A DNA stretch of 64,000 nt from Clostridiaceae bacterium AF10-41 (GTDB lineage Bacteria > Bacillota > Clostridia > Clostridiales > Clostridiaceae): NCBI GenBank assembly GCA_027686065.1, contig JAQCTH010000004.1, positions 1 through 64,000 on the forward strand. The letters run 5' to 3'. Positions within the stretch are counted from its first letter, which is position 1, and each line of letters starts with the position of its first letter. Below the pieces are notes generated by a model. That model was not told where the DNA came from. It saw nothing but the letters and a program-made list of their open reading frames with translations, and did no database searches. Shown in pieces: positions 35,072 to 43,326 of the stretch. Both the position numbers and the translations under genes were made by a program.

Positions 35072-35275
35072 ATGGAAAGATTACATTGTAGGGTAAATGG
35101 AATAGCTAATGAAAATATGAAAACACAGCTAAAAAACTCATTAGAAAAGGTTGAAGGAGTTAATGAAGTTTGTGTTGATATGGCAAGGGGTTCTGTAGAA
35201 GTTATTTATAATAAACCAGCTACACAGCAAAGGATAAAAACTTGTATAGAAAATACAGGTCATACAATTGAATAA
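35072..35275 (+). CDS. HMA-like small protein lacking the metal-binding CxxC
   Basis: This 67-residue protein has the beta-alpha-beta-beta-alpha-beta pattern of heavy-metal-associated domains: the LHCRVNGIANENMKTQLKNS first loop, LEKVEGVNEVCVDMARGSVE, then TQQRIKTCIENTGHTIE. A functional copper chaperone has MxCxxC in the first loop; here only one Cys remains (LHCRVNG). It may therefore not bind copper in the usual way. The ribosome binding site AAAGGAGAG is good. It is a single gene with a hairpin downstream shared with the LysR gene. Confidence 0.75.
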   Translation: MERLHCRVNGIANENMKTQLKNSLEKVEGVNEVCVDMARGSVEVIYNKPATQQRIKTCIENTGHTIE

Positions 35276-35283
35276 TTAGAAGA

Positions 35284-35323
35284 GAAAGTAGTATATAATA
35301 AAATGAGGATATATACTACTTTC
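35284..35323. terminator. hairpin between HMA-like and LysR genes
   Basis: GAAAGTAGTATATA (35284-35297) and its exact complement (35310-35323) form a 14-bp stem between convergent genes. Confidence 0.65.
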
Positions 35324-35351
35324 GTTATATTTAAAGCCAAGTGTACACTAT

Positions 35352-36227
35352 TTAAAGAGTTGAAATTATGAACTCCTTAAAGATTTTTGCTATAGGTGAC
35401 ATATACGCATTTTTAAGCCATCCCATATAAATTGTTTTATCTTTAATTTTCTCTTCTATTTTTAATATAGAGACAACGTTTGTATTTATAATAGGAGTAT
35501 TAGGGACTATAGATATTCCGGCACCTGCTGCGACTAATCCTTCTAACATACTTGCTTCGCTAGGTCTTATTGATATTTTAGGAATATAACCTAAGAATTC
35601 TGAGTATGAAATCATCTTATCTTTATTATCTATGCAAAAGGCAACAAAAGATTCATTTTCTAATTCTTTTAATGATATTGTAGCTTTATCTGAAAGATGA
35701 TGATTCTTTGGAACTATTAATACATATTCTTCTTTTCTTATGGGTATTGATTCAATTTCATAAGGTATATTGATATTTTCGATACATTCATAAAATCCTA
35801 AATCTATTTTTCCAGATTTTAAATCCCATATTATATTTTGTACTGATTCATGATTAAATTGAAATTTAGTATTAGGATTTTTATTCAAGAAATCACTTAT
35901 TATAAAAGGCATAAAATATGTTCCTATGCTAGATGTAGAGGAAATAGAAATACTACCTGTATTAGGATTTGTTATTTCCTTTAATTCTTTTATACCTTTA
36001 TTTATTTCAAGTAAAGCTGCATTTGTATGAGTTAAAAACATTTTTCCGAATCGTGTAAGTTTAATGTTACGACCACTTTTTTCAAACAAAGGAACTTCTA
36101 ATTCTTCTTCAAGTTTTGAAATGGCTTTACTTAAAGCAGGTTGGCTTACTGATAACAAATTAGCCGCACTTGTAAAGTTTTCAGTTTGTGCTATTGTTCT
36201 AAAATACTCTAACTGCTGTAGATTCAT
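35352..36227 (-). CDS. LysR-family transcriptional regulator
   Basis: This 291-residue LysR protein has the winged helix at 1-60 (NFTSAANLLSVSQPALSKAI and SKLEEELEVPLFEKSGRNIK). The C-terminal part (about 90-291) is a periplasmic-binding-protein-like effector domain. It is divergent from a ferredoxin-nitroreductase gene, and a LysR-type dyad ATAAC-N11-GTTAT lies between them, so it probably controls that gene and itself. The effector is unknown. Confidence 0.92.
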   Translation of the reverse strand: MNLQQLEYFRTIAQTENFTSAANLLSVSQPALSKAISKLEEELEVPLFEKSGRNIKLTRFGKMFLTHTNAALLEINKGIKELKEITNPNTGSISISSTSSIGTYFMPFIISDFLNKNPNTKFQFNHESVQNIIWDLKSGKIDLGFYECIENINIPYEIESIPIRKEEYVLIVPKNHHLSDKATISLKELENESFVAFCIDNKDKMISYSEFLGYIPKISIRPSEASMLEGLVAAGAGISIVPNTPIINTNVVSILKIEEKIKDKTIYMGWLKNAYMSPIAKIFKEFIISTL

Positions 36228-36282
36228 TTTATTCTCCTTAATTAAATTATATAGATATTTTTGAATTTATGTTGATAGTGTA

Positions 36283-36303
36283 ATAACTATAACTATTGGT
36301 TAT
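36283..36303. promoter_or_regulatory. LysR-type binding site (T-N11-A dyad)
   Basis: ATAAC and GTTAT are separated by exactly 11 bases, the T-N11-A arrangement bound by LysR dimers. It lies about 55 bases upstream of the regulator start and about 140 bases upstream of the nitroreductase start. Confidence 0.65.
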
Positions 36304-36444
36304 GATTTTATGAAAATTATCAATTAGACATATGTGACTTTATAATGATATAATCACAATATAAAATTTTGAATTAAGCTAATAATATAAAATAATTATA
36401 AAATTAATTTATAGTTATGTCAAAATGAAGTGGGGGAATATATT

Positions 36445-37266
36445 ATGATGAAAGTAGATAAAGAGAAATGTATTGGATGTAGTTTATGTGTTAATGATTG
36501 TATTGTAAGAGATATAAATTTAGTTAATGGAAAAGCGAATATAAATAATATAACTTGTATTAAGTGCGGACATTGTATAGCAGTTTGTCCTAAGAGTGCA
36601 GTTTCAACAGATGAATATAATATGGAAGATGTGAAAGAATATAATAAAGAAGAATTTGAAATCAATGAAGAAAATTTACTTAATTTCATTAAGTTTAGAA
36701 GAAGTATAAGAAATTTTAAAGATAAAGATGTAGAAAATGAAAAACTTGAAAAAATAATACAAGCTGGTAGATTTACTCAAACAGGAAGTAATAGTCAAGA
36801 TGTTTCTTATGTGGTTATAAAAAATGGAATTGATAAATTAAGAAAAATCACTTTGGAAAGTTTAAGTCAAATGGGACAAGGAATCCTTAATAACTTAAAT
36901 GAAGAAACAATAAAATTTAAAACTTATGCAGAAATGTGGGTAAAAATGTATGAAGATTATAAAATAGATCCTAAAAAGGGAGATAGAGTATTCTTTAATG
37001 CACCAGCAATAGTACTTGTGATATCTAACTCTCAAGTAAATGGTGCACTTGCATCTTCAAATATGGAACTTATGACTAATGCTCTAGGACTTGGAACGTT
37101 CTTTAGTGGATTCTTTATAAGGGCAGCACAAGGGAATAAAAAGATAATGGATTATTTAGGATTAGATGAAAGTAAACAAATTGTAACTTGTATGGTTATT
37201 GGATACCCTAATATAAAATATTCAAGAACAACACCAAGAAAAATTGCGGAAATAAGTTGGATGTAA
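36445..37266 (+). CDS. ferredoxin-nitroreductase fusion protein
   Basis: The 273-residue protein joins two 4Fe-4S clusters (CIGCSLCVNDC at residues 9-19 and CIKCGHCIAVC at about 38-48) to a nitroreductase-type flavin domain (about 80-265, FRRSIRNFKDKDVENEKLEK and FTQTGSNSQDV). Such enzymes pass electrons from ferredoxin-like clusters to FMN and reduce nitro or quinone-like compounds. ATG 36445 follows GGGGGAA; an upstream GTG at 36430 overlaps it. It is divergent from the LysR gene. The substrate is unknown. Confidence 0.9.
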   Translation: MMKVDKEKCIGCSLCVNDCIVRDINLVNGKANINNITCIKCGHCIAVCPKSAVSTDEYNMEDVKEYNKEEFEINEENLLNFIKFRRSIRNFKDKDVENEKLEKIIQAGRFTQTGSNSQDVSYVVIKNGIDKLRKITLESLSQMGQGILNNLNEETIKFKTYAEMWVKMYEDYKIDPKKGDRVFFNAPAIVLVISNSQVNGALASSNMELMTNALGLGTFFSGFFIRAAQGNKKIMDYLGLDESKQIVTCMVIGYPNIKYSRTTPRKIAEISWM

Positions 37267-37323
37267 TTAATAATAAATTTATTTAAAGTAGTAAATTATT
37301 TTGCATAGTAAGGAGGAATAAAA

Positions 37324-38034
37324 ATGAAAGTTGAAATTTGGTCAGATATATTTTGTCCATTTTGTTATATAGGAAAACGTAAATTTGAAGCGGCTTTGGA
37401 AAATTTTGATAAAAAGGAAGAGGTAGAAGTTGTATATCGTAGTTTTGAACTAAACCCTAATGCACCCAAAAATAATGATAAAAACATACATGAACTTATT
37501 TCTAGTAAGTATGGAATTACTTATGAAGAAGCTAAATTAAATAATGATAATATAATAAATCAAGCAAAAGAGCTTGGCTTAGAATATAATTTTGATACCT
37601 TAATACCAACAAATTCTTTTGACGCTCATAGAATGATCCATTTTGCTAAAGAGCATGAAAAAATGGAAGAAATGACAGAAGCTTTATTCAAAGCATATTT
37701 TACAGACTCTAGAAATATAAGTGATTTTAATACTTTAGCTGAAATAGCAAAAAGTATTGGCTTAAATAAAGAAGAAGCTATAAGTATATTAAATACTAAT
37801 AAATATAGTGATTGCGTAAGAAGTGATGAAGAGTTAGCAGGAGGTTATGGAATAAATGCGGTACCTTTCTTTATACTTAATGAAAAATTTACAGTATCAG
37901 GAGCTCAACCTACGGAATTATTTTTAAGAGCTTTAAACAAAGTGATGGAAGATGAAAGGTCATTTATTGACTTAAATAAGAAAAATAATGATGAAAATAA
38001 AAATGTATGTGTTGATGGAAAATGTAATATTTAA
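37324..38034 (+). CDS. DsbA-family thioredoxin-like oxidoreductase (FrnE-type)
   Basis: This 236-residue cytoplasmic protein has a thioredoxin fold with the active-site CPFC (Cys11/Cys14) and an inserted helical domain. It carries the FrnE-type segments SFELNPNAPKNN, DAHRMIHFAK and VPFFILNEKFTVSGAQPTEL (cis-Pro in VP). It ends with an extra pair CVDGKC, a second potential redox site. The role is likely disulfide or quinone-linked redox chemistry. It follows the nitroreductase gene by about 57 bases with its own AAGGAGG site, so the two may be co-expressed. Confidence 0.88.
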   Translation: MKVEIWSDIFCPFCYIGKRKFEAALENFDKKEEVEVVYRSFELNPNAPKNNDKNIHELISSKYGITYEEAKLNNDNIINQAKELGLEYNFDTLIPTNSFDAHRMIHFAKEHEKMEEMTEALFKAYFTDSRNISDFNTLAEIAKSIGLNKEEAISILNTNKYSDCVRSDEELAGGYGINAVPFFILNEKFTVSGAQPTELFLRALNKVMEDERSFIDLNKKNNDENKNVCVDGKCNI

Positions 38035-38089
38035 TTAATATAGAATAATTTAGATACAAATAATTGATAAACGGAATTAAATATGAATG

Positions 38090-38135
38090 AAAGCTATGGT
38101 TATATTTTGTATAGTTATAGCTTTTGTTTTTTTTT
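38090..38135 (+). terminator. terminator after the FrnE-type gene
   Basis: AAAGCTAT (38090-38097) pairs with ATAGCTTT (38117-38124), extended by G-U pairs and followed by a long T-run. Confidence 0.75.
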
Positions 38136-38214
38136 TAGATTAAGTAATTTTTATATTTTATTAGAATAAACATAATAATAGATTTATTAAGTTTATTAAA
38201 TGGAGAGTATTCTA

Positions 38215-39198
38215 ATGATAATTTATATTAAAAAGAGTAAAAGTTATTTATTTTTATCTTTACTAGCTTTATTGTGTTTTGGGCTTATATTTTATAAATA
38301 CGTAATACTAAATAATAAAAGGGATTTTATTGTTGGAGCATTTCTCATAAATGAAGAGCTAGAAGAACAACATGAAAAGGAAGCAATGAATGTATTAGAT
38401 AATGACAAATACTTTAGACCATCAAAACTTTCTGTATTAAATAACAATGAAGAAATTAATGAACTTATTAATAATTATTACGATAAGAAAGTAAATGATA
38501 TATCAATACCAATAAAATTCATAAATAGCCAAGAGAATACAATTTTAAATTACTTTTCTTTATTAAGAGAAGCAGCTAATCCTGTAGATGGAAAATATAT
38601 AGGTTGTGGTTCGTTAGGTGATGGGGATAGGCCTTATGAAATAGCGTATAACTTTTTTGATGATGAGTATAAAAAAAAGGTAAGTTTTAAAGAGTATAAA
38701 GATTCATTTTCTAACATATTTCATGTAAGTTTAATAAAATTTAGAGAAGTACCAAGTGATGATGTAAATGTTAAATATTTTTATGAAATAGAAGCAATAC
38801 AAGCTTTAGAAAATAATATTGCTAGTTTTACTTATTATTATGGGTTTATAGAATTAAGTAAAATAAAAAATCAATATAAGATATCAGATATCAACATAAC
38901 ACCTGAAAACTATCTTTGTGCACCATATCATGGATGGGTATATGATGCAGAAGCAAAAGTCCAAATAGAATATGGAGGCTGGTGTAAGCTTATTAAAAAT
39001 ATGGGTAAAACAGAGGTGGATGGATATGTGAAGAATGTATATTTCCTTGGAAATGATAATAAGAACTACAAAATACAATTTTATACTTTAACTAATGACT
39101 ATGATGTAGAAGTAGCTCAGTATATTCAATATAGTAATGGAAAATGGAAAAGAGTAAAATTAAATCCTGAAGATTGTTTAAAAAATAAAAATGATTAA
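38215..39198 (+). CDS. membrane-anchored extracytoplasmic protein of unknown function
   Basis: I do not recognise the family. ATG 38215 (after GGAGA) gives a basic N-terminus and one membrane helix (about 10-30, YLFLSLLALLCFGLIFYKYV). About 295 residues outside follow. They are mixed alpha/beta with one NTF2-like-looking segment (YEIAYNFFDDEYKKKVSFKE) and a C-terminal part that could bind ligand (KVQIEYGGWCKLIKNMGKTE). Only a few Cys are present. It is a single gene between two terminators. Confidence 0.55.
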   Translation: MIIYIKKSKSYLFLSLLALLCFGLIFYKYVILNNKRDFIVGAFLINEELEEQHEKEAMNVLDNDKYFRPSKLSVLNNNEEINELINNYYDKKVNDISIPIKFINSQENTILNYFSLLREAANPVDGKYIGCGSLGDGDRPYEIAYNFFDDEYKKKVSFKEYKDSFSNIFHVSLIKFREVPSDDVNVKYFYEIEAIQALENNIASFTYYYGFIELSKIKNQYKISDINITPENYLCAPYHGWVYDAEAKVQIEYGGWCKLIKNMGKTEVDGYVKNVYFLGNDNKNYKIQFYTLTNDYDVEVAQYIQYSNGKWKRVKLNPEDCLKNKND

Positions 39199-39389
39199 AT
39201 ATAATAGGTTATTAAAAAGATTATTAAATTAAATGAATAATTGATAAAGGTTATCAATTAGTAAGGAAATAAAAGAAAAACAAAAATAAATTAATATAAT
39301 CGCCTTAAAACCAAATGATAATTATTTTCAATTATTAAAGAAATGTGATATTATTATCCCATAATTTAATTTTAAAGAGGAGGAAAACC

Positions 39390-39983
39390 ATGGCTAGAGA
39401 AAGAGGCCCAAGATTTAAACAGTGTAGAAGACTTGGCTTAAATGTTTCAGGACATCCAAAAGCTATGAATAGAGCTGTTAAGGGAACAAGTAGAGCAGAT
39501 AAAAAGTTATCTGAATATGGCGTTAGACTATTAGAAAAGCAAAGATTAAGAGCTTACTATGGGGTTTTAGAAAAGCAATTTAGAAAATATGTTGAAGATG
39601 CTTTTAAAACTAAAGAAGGCACAACAGGAGAAGCTTTATTAATAAGATTGGAATCAAGACTAGATAATCTTGTATACAGAATGGGTTTTGCTAATTCTAT
39701 TAGGTCAGCAAGACAAATGGTCAATCATGGACATATCTTAGTTAATGGAAATAAAGTTGATATTCCATCATATAAGGTAGAACCAGGAGCAAATATCTCA
39801 CTAACAGAAAAAGCACGAAAATCTCCAAACTATATTGAAAACATAAAAGCTCATGTAAATACTTTACCTTATATTGAATCTAACTTAGATGAATTTAAGG
39901 CTGTTTATACTAGATATCCACAAAGAAATGAATTTCCAATAATGATTAATGAAAATCTAATAGTTGAGTTTTATTCTAGATAG
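39390..39983 (+). CDS. rpsD: 30S ribosomal protein S4 (zinc-free type), stand-alone gene
   Basis: The 197-residue S4 starts [16 protein letters not shown] at ATG 39390 after GAGGAGG. It has the S4 RNA-binding domain (about 90-150, [20 protein letters not shown] and [10 protein letters not shown]). The N-terminal zinc motif is incomplete: it has one Cys where C+ types have four. This is the C- form. It is not in the alpha operon with rpsM/rpsK/rpoA but alone, so it may be a second S4 copy used under zinc shortage or another condition (inference). A terminator follows. Confidence 0.92.
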   Translation: MARERGPRFKQCRRLGLNVSGHPKAMNRAVKGTSRADKKLSEYGVRLLEKQRLRAYYGVLEKQFRKYVEDAFKTKEGTTGEALLIRLESRLDNLVYRMGFANSIRSARQMVNHGHILVNGNKVDIPSYKVEPGANISLTEKARKSPNYIENIKAHVNTLPYIESNLDEFKAVYTRYPQRNEFPIMINENLIVEFYSR

Positions 39984-40055
39984 TTATTTTATTAAGTATT
40001 CTAGCAATATTGTACGGTTCATAACTTCTTAAAATTAAAGTATATTTTGCCATGG

Positions 40056-40087
40056 AAAAAGCTATACAGTGCAGTGTATAGCTTTTT
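40056..40087 (+). terminator. terminator after rpsD
   Basis: AAAAAGCTATACA (40056-40068) and TGTATAGCTTTTT (40075-40087) form a 13-bp stem ending in Ts. Confidence 0.85.
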
Positions 40088-40137
40088 TTACTTTATAGAA
40101 TTATATCCTAAAATATATTTATAACTTGTTTATAGAA

Positions 40138-40686
40138 TTAAACAAGTTGACTGCTTACAACAGCTAATAAAGTTTTAGAATCAGTTAAAATTGTTATTTC
40201 CTGTGGAATAACAATATCTTTAATAAATACCTTATCATCAGCTTTCATATCAGCAACGTTAATTTCAATTGATTCAGGAATCTTTTCAACATTTCCTTGT
40301 AAATCTATAAATAAATTATGAGTTTCTAATGTCAATCTCTTAGATTCTAAATTTTCTTGTCCAATAATTTTAATAGGTATTCTCATTTTTATAATTTCAT
40401 TTGGTTTAATATATTGAAAATCTACATGTAATATTTCATGTAGATTATTTTTCTGAACATCTTTAACCACGCAATTAAATTTTTTGTTATCTAATTCAAT
40501 TTCTATAATAGATCCACTATTATTTTTTCTAAGCATTCTTCTAAGTTCTGCATTACACATTTTTATAGGAATAGTATGATCAAGGAATTCTCCATATATT
40601 ACCCCTGGAATTTGACCAGTTTTTCTTAATTTACTTTGATTTGTTTTTACATTTCTTTCATATACCTTAAATGCTAAATTTGACAT
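40138..40686 (-). CDS. rplY: 50S ribosomal protein L25/Ctc
   Basis: L25 of the Ctc/TL5 type binds 5S rRNA; in bacilli Ctc is a general stress protein. The 182 residues start MSNLAFKVYERNVKTN at ATG 40686, 7 bases after AAAGAGGT. The L25 domain (1-90) includes GQIPGVIYGEFLDHTIPIKM and HEILHVDFQYI. The TL5 C-terminal beta domain (about 95-182) includes VEKIPESIEINVADMKADDK. Upstream lies an unusual leader with a tiny ORF and a long hairpin, suggesting translation-linked control. Confidence 0.92.
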   Translation of the reverse strand: MSNLAFKVYERNVKTNQSKLRKTGQIPGVIYGEFLDHTIPIKMCNAELRRMLRKNNSGSIIEIELDNKKFNCVVKDVQKNNLHEILHVDFQYIKPNEIIKMRIPIKIIGQENLESKRLTLETHNLFIDLQGNVEKIPESIEINVADMKADDKVFIKDIVIPQEITILTDSKTLLAVVSSQLV

Positions 40687-40728
40687 AATAAATACCTCTT
40701 TCATTAACTTTATATTTGATAAATAATC

Positions 40729-40802
40729 ATTAAGCTCTATAAAGTTAAGGTGATTGTACTTATAAATATGAGATATTTATGCAACCACACCTAGAGCTTA
40801 AT
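40729..40802 (-). promoter_or_regulatory. long leader hairpin upstream of the L25 gene
   Basis: On the minus strand, ATTAAGCTCTA (40802-40792) pairs exactly with TAGAGCTTAAT (40739-40729). Inside, AGGTG..GTTG pairs with CAATCACCT, and at the tip ATAAATAT pairs with ATATTTAT around CTC. The 5' arm is also the end of a tiny ORF. There is no T-run, so it is not an ordinary terminator. Confidence 0.7.
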
Positions 40803-40826
40803 TTCAAAGCCCCACATATGCATCAT
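40791..40826 (-). CDS. putative leader peptide (uORF, 8-11 codons) upstream of L25
   Basis: On the minus strand AAAGGAGG (40834-40827) is followed by ATG ATG CAT ATG and then codons for WGFEIKL and TAG (40793-40791). The third ATG (40817) has ideal 9-base spacing and gives MWGFEIKL; starts at 40823 or 40826 give longer versions. A near-perfect ribosome binding site in front of such a short frame is unlikely to be chance. Its last three codons and stop lie in the 5' arm of the long leader hairpin, so a translating or stalled ribosome would open that hairpin. No known leader peptide matches. Confidence 0.55.
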   Translation of the reverse strand: MMHMWGFEIKL

Positions 40827-40834
40827 CCTCCTTT

Positions 40835-41109
40835 AAGTTATTACAATGAGTTTACTTAATAAGCTAAATAAAATCAAAATGTAAAAAGTAATGATTTGGT
40901 AATAAAATATAGATTTAATATTGAAGTATCAAAGAAAAATATAGAATATTATGACAAATTGATAAAAAGTAGTATTTATTATTAAAATGGGAAAGTTAAT
41001 ATAAATTTTATGGTACATTAATTAAGCTTTTAGTAATTCATTTTATTTTCATCAATTAAATTAAGATGAATAGTATATTTTAGAAGGAATTTATTTTTAG
41101 GAGAGAATA
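40835..41109. other. intergenic region between L25 leader and YkuD gene
   Basis: These about 275 AT-rich bases must contain the divergent promoters of the L25 transcript and the YkuD gene. I found no paired boxes good enough to call. The only firm signal is the TAGGAGA site at about 41099 before a TTG start. Confidence 0.4.
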
Positions 41110-41577
41110 TTGAAAATAATTAATAAAATTTTTTCTGTTAATAGAGAAGAAGATTATATTACTAATGCTACGAATTTTGTTAATTCTAGTAATTTGTATA
41201 GTCCAACTAAATATTTAATATGGGTAGATCTTAAAAATTTTAAAGTCAATATATTTCAGGGCTCCATTAATAGGTGGAGGATTATGCATAGTTATATATG
41301 TACTATTGGAAAGAAAGCTACTCCTACACCTAAAGGAACTTTTAATATAGGAATTAAGGGATTGTATTTTGGAGTAGAGAAAGGATATAAATGTTGGTAC
41401 TATACACAATTTAAAGGAAATTATTTATTCCATTCAATTTTGTATAATTTAGATGGTAGTGTACGAGATGGAAGACTTGGAATGGCTTTATCAAATGGAT
41501 GCATAAGATTAGATAAAGAAAATGCAAAATGGATATATGATAATATTACTAAAACTACTAAGGTTTATATTAGTTGA
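41110..41577 (+). CDS. L,D-transpeptidase (YkuD domain)
   Basis: This is a YkuD-type transpeptidase, which makes 3-3 cross-links in peptidoglycan or attaches proteins to it. The active site has His108 (FHSILYN) and Cys131 in SNGCIRL, the family motif. The 155-residue protein is mostly the catalytic domain (about 35-155) and has no signal peptide or membrane helix, which is odd for an enzyme acting on the wall. The start appears to be TTG 41110, after TAGGAGA; there is no earlier in-frame ATG. It is a single gene. Confidence 0.85.
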   Translation: MKIINKIFSVNREEDYITNATNFVNSSNLYSPTKYLIWVDLKNFKVNIFQGSINRWRIMHSYICTIGKKATPTPKGTFNIGIKGLYFGVEKGYKCWYYTQFKGNYLFHSILYNLDGSVRDGRLGMALSNGCIRLDKENAKWIYDNITKTTKVYIS

Positions 41578-41700
41578 AAAGGTATAATGAAGTAAAGCTG
41601 ATGGTAAGCTTTATTTCATTACACTATAATATTAATAATCATGAAGAGATATAAAATATATTATGAGAAAAGAATTACTAAAATGTTTACATAATACTCA

Positions 41701-41765
41701 TTGACATAAATGACTTAGTATGTTAATCTGAAACATATAGTTTCGGAAACTATATATATTAGATT
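41701..41765 (+). promoter_or_regulatory. promoter of the degV gene with overlapping dyad
   Basis: TTGACA (41701-41706), 17 bases, then an extended -10 TGTTAATCT (41721-41729). The -10 is the left arm of a larger dyad: TAATCT (41724-41729) with AGATTA (41760-41765), and inside TATAGTTT with AAACTATA. The dyad may act as an operator or as a 5' hairpin in the transcript. Confidence 0.6.
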
Positions 41766-41789
41766 AATATACGAAATTGGAGATAAAAT

Positions 41790-42641
41790 ATGATTAAAAT
41801 TGTATCAGATTCATCAACACTTTATTCTATAAAAGAGGGTCAAGCTAATAAAATTGATATTGCACCACTTACAGTTAGTATTAATAATAAAACATATAGA
41901 GAATATGAAGATATTAATACAGAAGAATTTATTGATATTATAAACGAAGGACATATTCCTAAGTCATCTCAACCATCCATTGGAGAAGTTCTAGATATAT
42001 ATAGTAAATATCCAGATGATGAAATAATAAATATTTCTATGGCAGATGGGTTATCAGGTACATATAATTCAGCTTGTATGGCAAAAAATATGGATAACAA
42101 TCCAGACCGTATAGAGGTTATAAATTCTAAAACGTTATGTGGACCACATAGATACTTGGTAGATTTAGCAGTAAAGCTTTCAGAAGCTAGTTATACAAAA
42201 GATGAAATAGTAAAAGAAATAAAAGAAATTATTGAAACATCAAAATCATTTTTGATTCCACACGATTTTGACTTTTTAGTAAGGGGAGGCAGGATATCAT
42301 CTATAGTTGGTAAAATTGGTAGCGCAATAAAATTAGTACCGGTTATGACTTTAGCGGAAGACTGTAAATCTCTTATAAAATTTACTACTAAACGTACATA
42401 TAAAAAGGCTATAAAGAAGATAAGTGAAGCTTTTGTAGAGTGGAATATTGATTCTAGTTATAAAATCTATATTTCTCATGCTTGCAAAGAAGATTTGGCG
42501 CATGAAGCTAAAGAAATAATATTAGAAGCAATTAAGAATATAGAAATAGAAATTAAGTTGCTAAGTCCTGTATTTACAACACAAGGAGGACCAGGTTGTG
42601 TTGCTATACAAGCAATAAAAAAACATGACTTATTAAAGTAA
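41790..42641 (+). CDS. DegV-family fatty-acid-binding protein
   Basis: DegV/FakB proteins bind fatty acids and in Firmicutes present them to the kinase FakA. The 283 residues have the DegV pattern: KIVSDSSTL near the start, KSSQPSIGEVLDIY, the ligand-site segment INISMADGLSGTYNSACMAK, LIPHDFDFLVRGGRISSIVG, and a C-terminal TTQGGPGCVAIQ. It is followed 21 bases later by a DUF1836 gene. Whether it partners with a FakA kinase cannot be seen here. Confidence 0.92.
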   Translation: MIKIVSDSSTLYSIKEGQANKIDIAPLTVSINNKTYREYEDINTEEFIDIINEGHIPKSSQPSIGEVLDIYSKYPDDEIINISMADGLSGTYNSACMAKNMDNNPDRIEVINSKTLCGPHRYLVDLAVKLSEASYTKDEIVKEIKEIIETSKSFLIPHDFDFLVRGGRISSIVGKIGSAIKLVPVMTLAEDCKSLIKFTTKRTYKKAIKKISEAFVEWNIDSSYKIYISHACKEDLAHEAKEIILEAIKNIEIEIKLLSPVFTTQGGPGCVAIQAIKKHDLLK

Positions 42642-42662
42642 TTGATTCATAGGAGAAGAAAT

Positions 42663-43199
42663 ATGAATAAAGGGAAAAGTGAGAATCTAAAGAAGAATAT
42701 TTTAGAATTCCATTGTCCAAGATATAATGAACTCCCTAAAGTTCCACTATATAAGGAGCAAGTTATTGAATATATAGAAAATGTATTAAAAGGAATTAAT
42801 GTAAGGCATAGTGAAAGGCTAATTACTCCAACAATGCTTAATAACTATGTTAAGCAAAAGGTAGTTTCTCCTCCAAAAGATAAAAAGTATAATGAAAAAC
42901 ATCTAGCATATTTAATTATAGTTTGTATATTAAAGCAGGTTTTTACTATACAAGAAATATGCAGTTTAATAAGAGGGCAAATAAATACTTGTCCTATAGA
43001 AGAAGCGTATGATTTTTTTTGTATAGAGCTAGAAAAGTCTCTAAAAGCTGTTTTTGATACACGAAATTTTTCAGAGCCTAGTTCTGCAAGAAGAGTTACT
43101 AGAGAATCTGAGGTAGTTAGATCTACAGTAATGTCTTTTTCTCATAAAATATATATATATGAATATATTTTTGATGAAGTAATAAATAAAGGCTTCTAA
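42663..43199 (+). CDS. DUF1836 protein
   Basis: The 178-residue protein matches the DUF1836 family common in Firmicutes: LPKVPLYKEQVIEYIENVLK, ITPTMLNNYVKQKVVSPPKD, KHLAYLIIVCILKQVFTIQE. The middle looks like a MerR-type winged helix, so it may be a DNA-binding protein. ATG 42663 follows AGGAGAAG; the upstream TTG at 42642 does not. It is downstream of degV with close spacing, probably the same transcript. The function is unknown. Confidence 0.85.
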   Translation: MNKGKSENLKKNILEFHCPRYNELPKVPLYKEQVIEYIENVLKGINVRHSERLITPTMLNNYVKQKVVSPPKDKKYNEKHLAYLIIVCILKQVFTIQEICSLIRGQINTCPIEEAYDFFCIELEKSLKAVFDTRNFSEPSSARRVTRESEVVRSTVMSFSHKIYIYEYIFDEVINKGF

Positions 43200-43271
43200 T
43201 ATTAAAGTGATTGGATAAATACTTAATAAATAGATTCTATACCAAAAACTTATGATAAAATCCTTTTAAAA

Positions 43272-43280
43272 TGATATAAT
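43272..43280 (+). promoter_or_regulatory. extended -10 promoter of the SHOCT-protein gene
   Basis: TGATATAAT is a full extended -10 element. Transcription should start near 43287, so the hexamer repeat lies at about +8 to +32 of the transcript. Confidence 0.6.
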
Positions 43281-43294
43281 GTAATAAAATAATA

Positions 43295-43318
43295 TAAGGG
43301 TAAGGGTAAGGGTAAGGG
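43295..43318 (+). repeat. four tandem TAAGGG hexamers forming a G-quadruplex motif and ribosome binding site
   Basis: Four exact TAAGGG units give four GGG tracts with three TAA loops (43298-43318), a textbook intramolecular quadruplex motif in otherwise very G-poor DNA. The last AAGGG unit is 8 bases before ATG 43327 and is the only ribosome binding site available. The repeat therefore lies in the 5' leader and could mask or change translation. Confidence 0.85.
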
Positions 43319-43326
43319 TATAAGTT

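Noticed and set aside
43295..43318. Telomere-like or chromosome-end signal
   Set aside because: Clostridial chromosomes are circular; the repeat is short, internal and placed exactly at a ribosome binding site.
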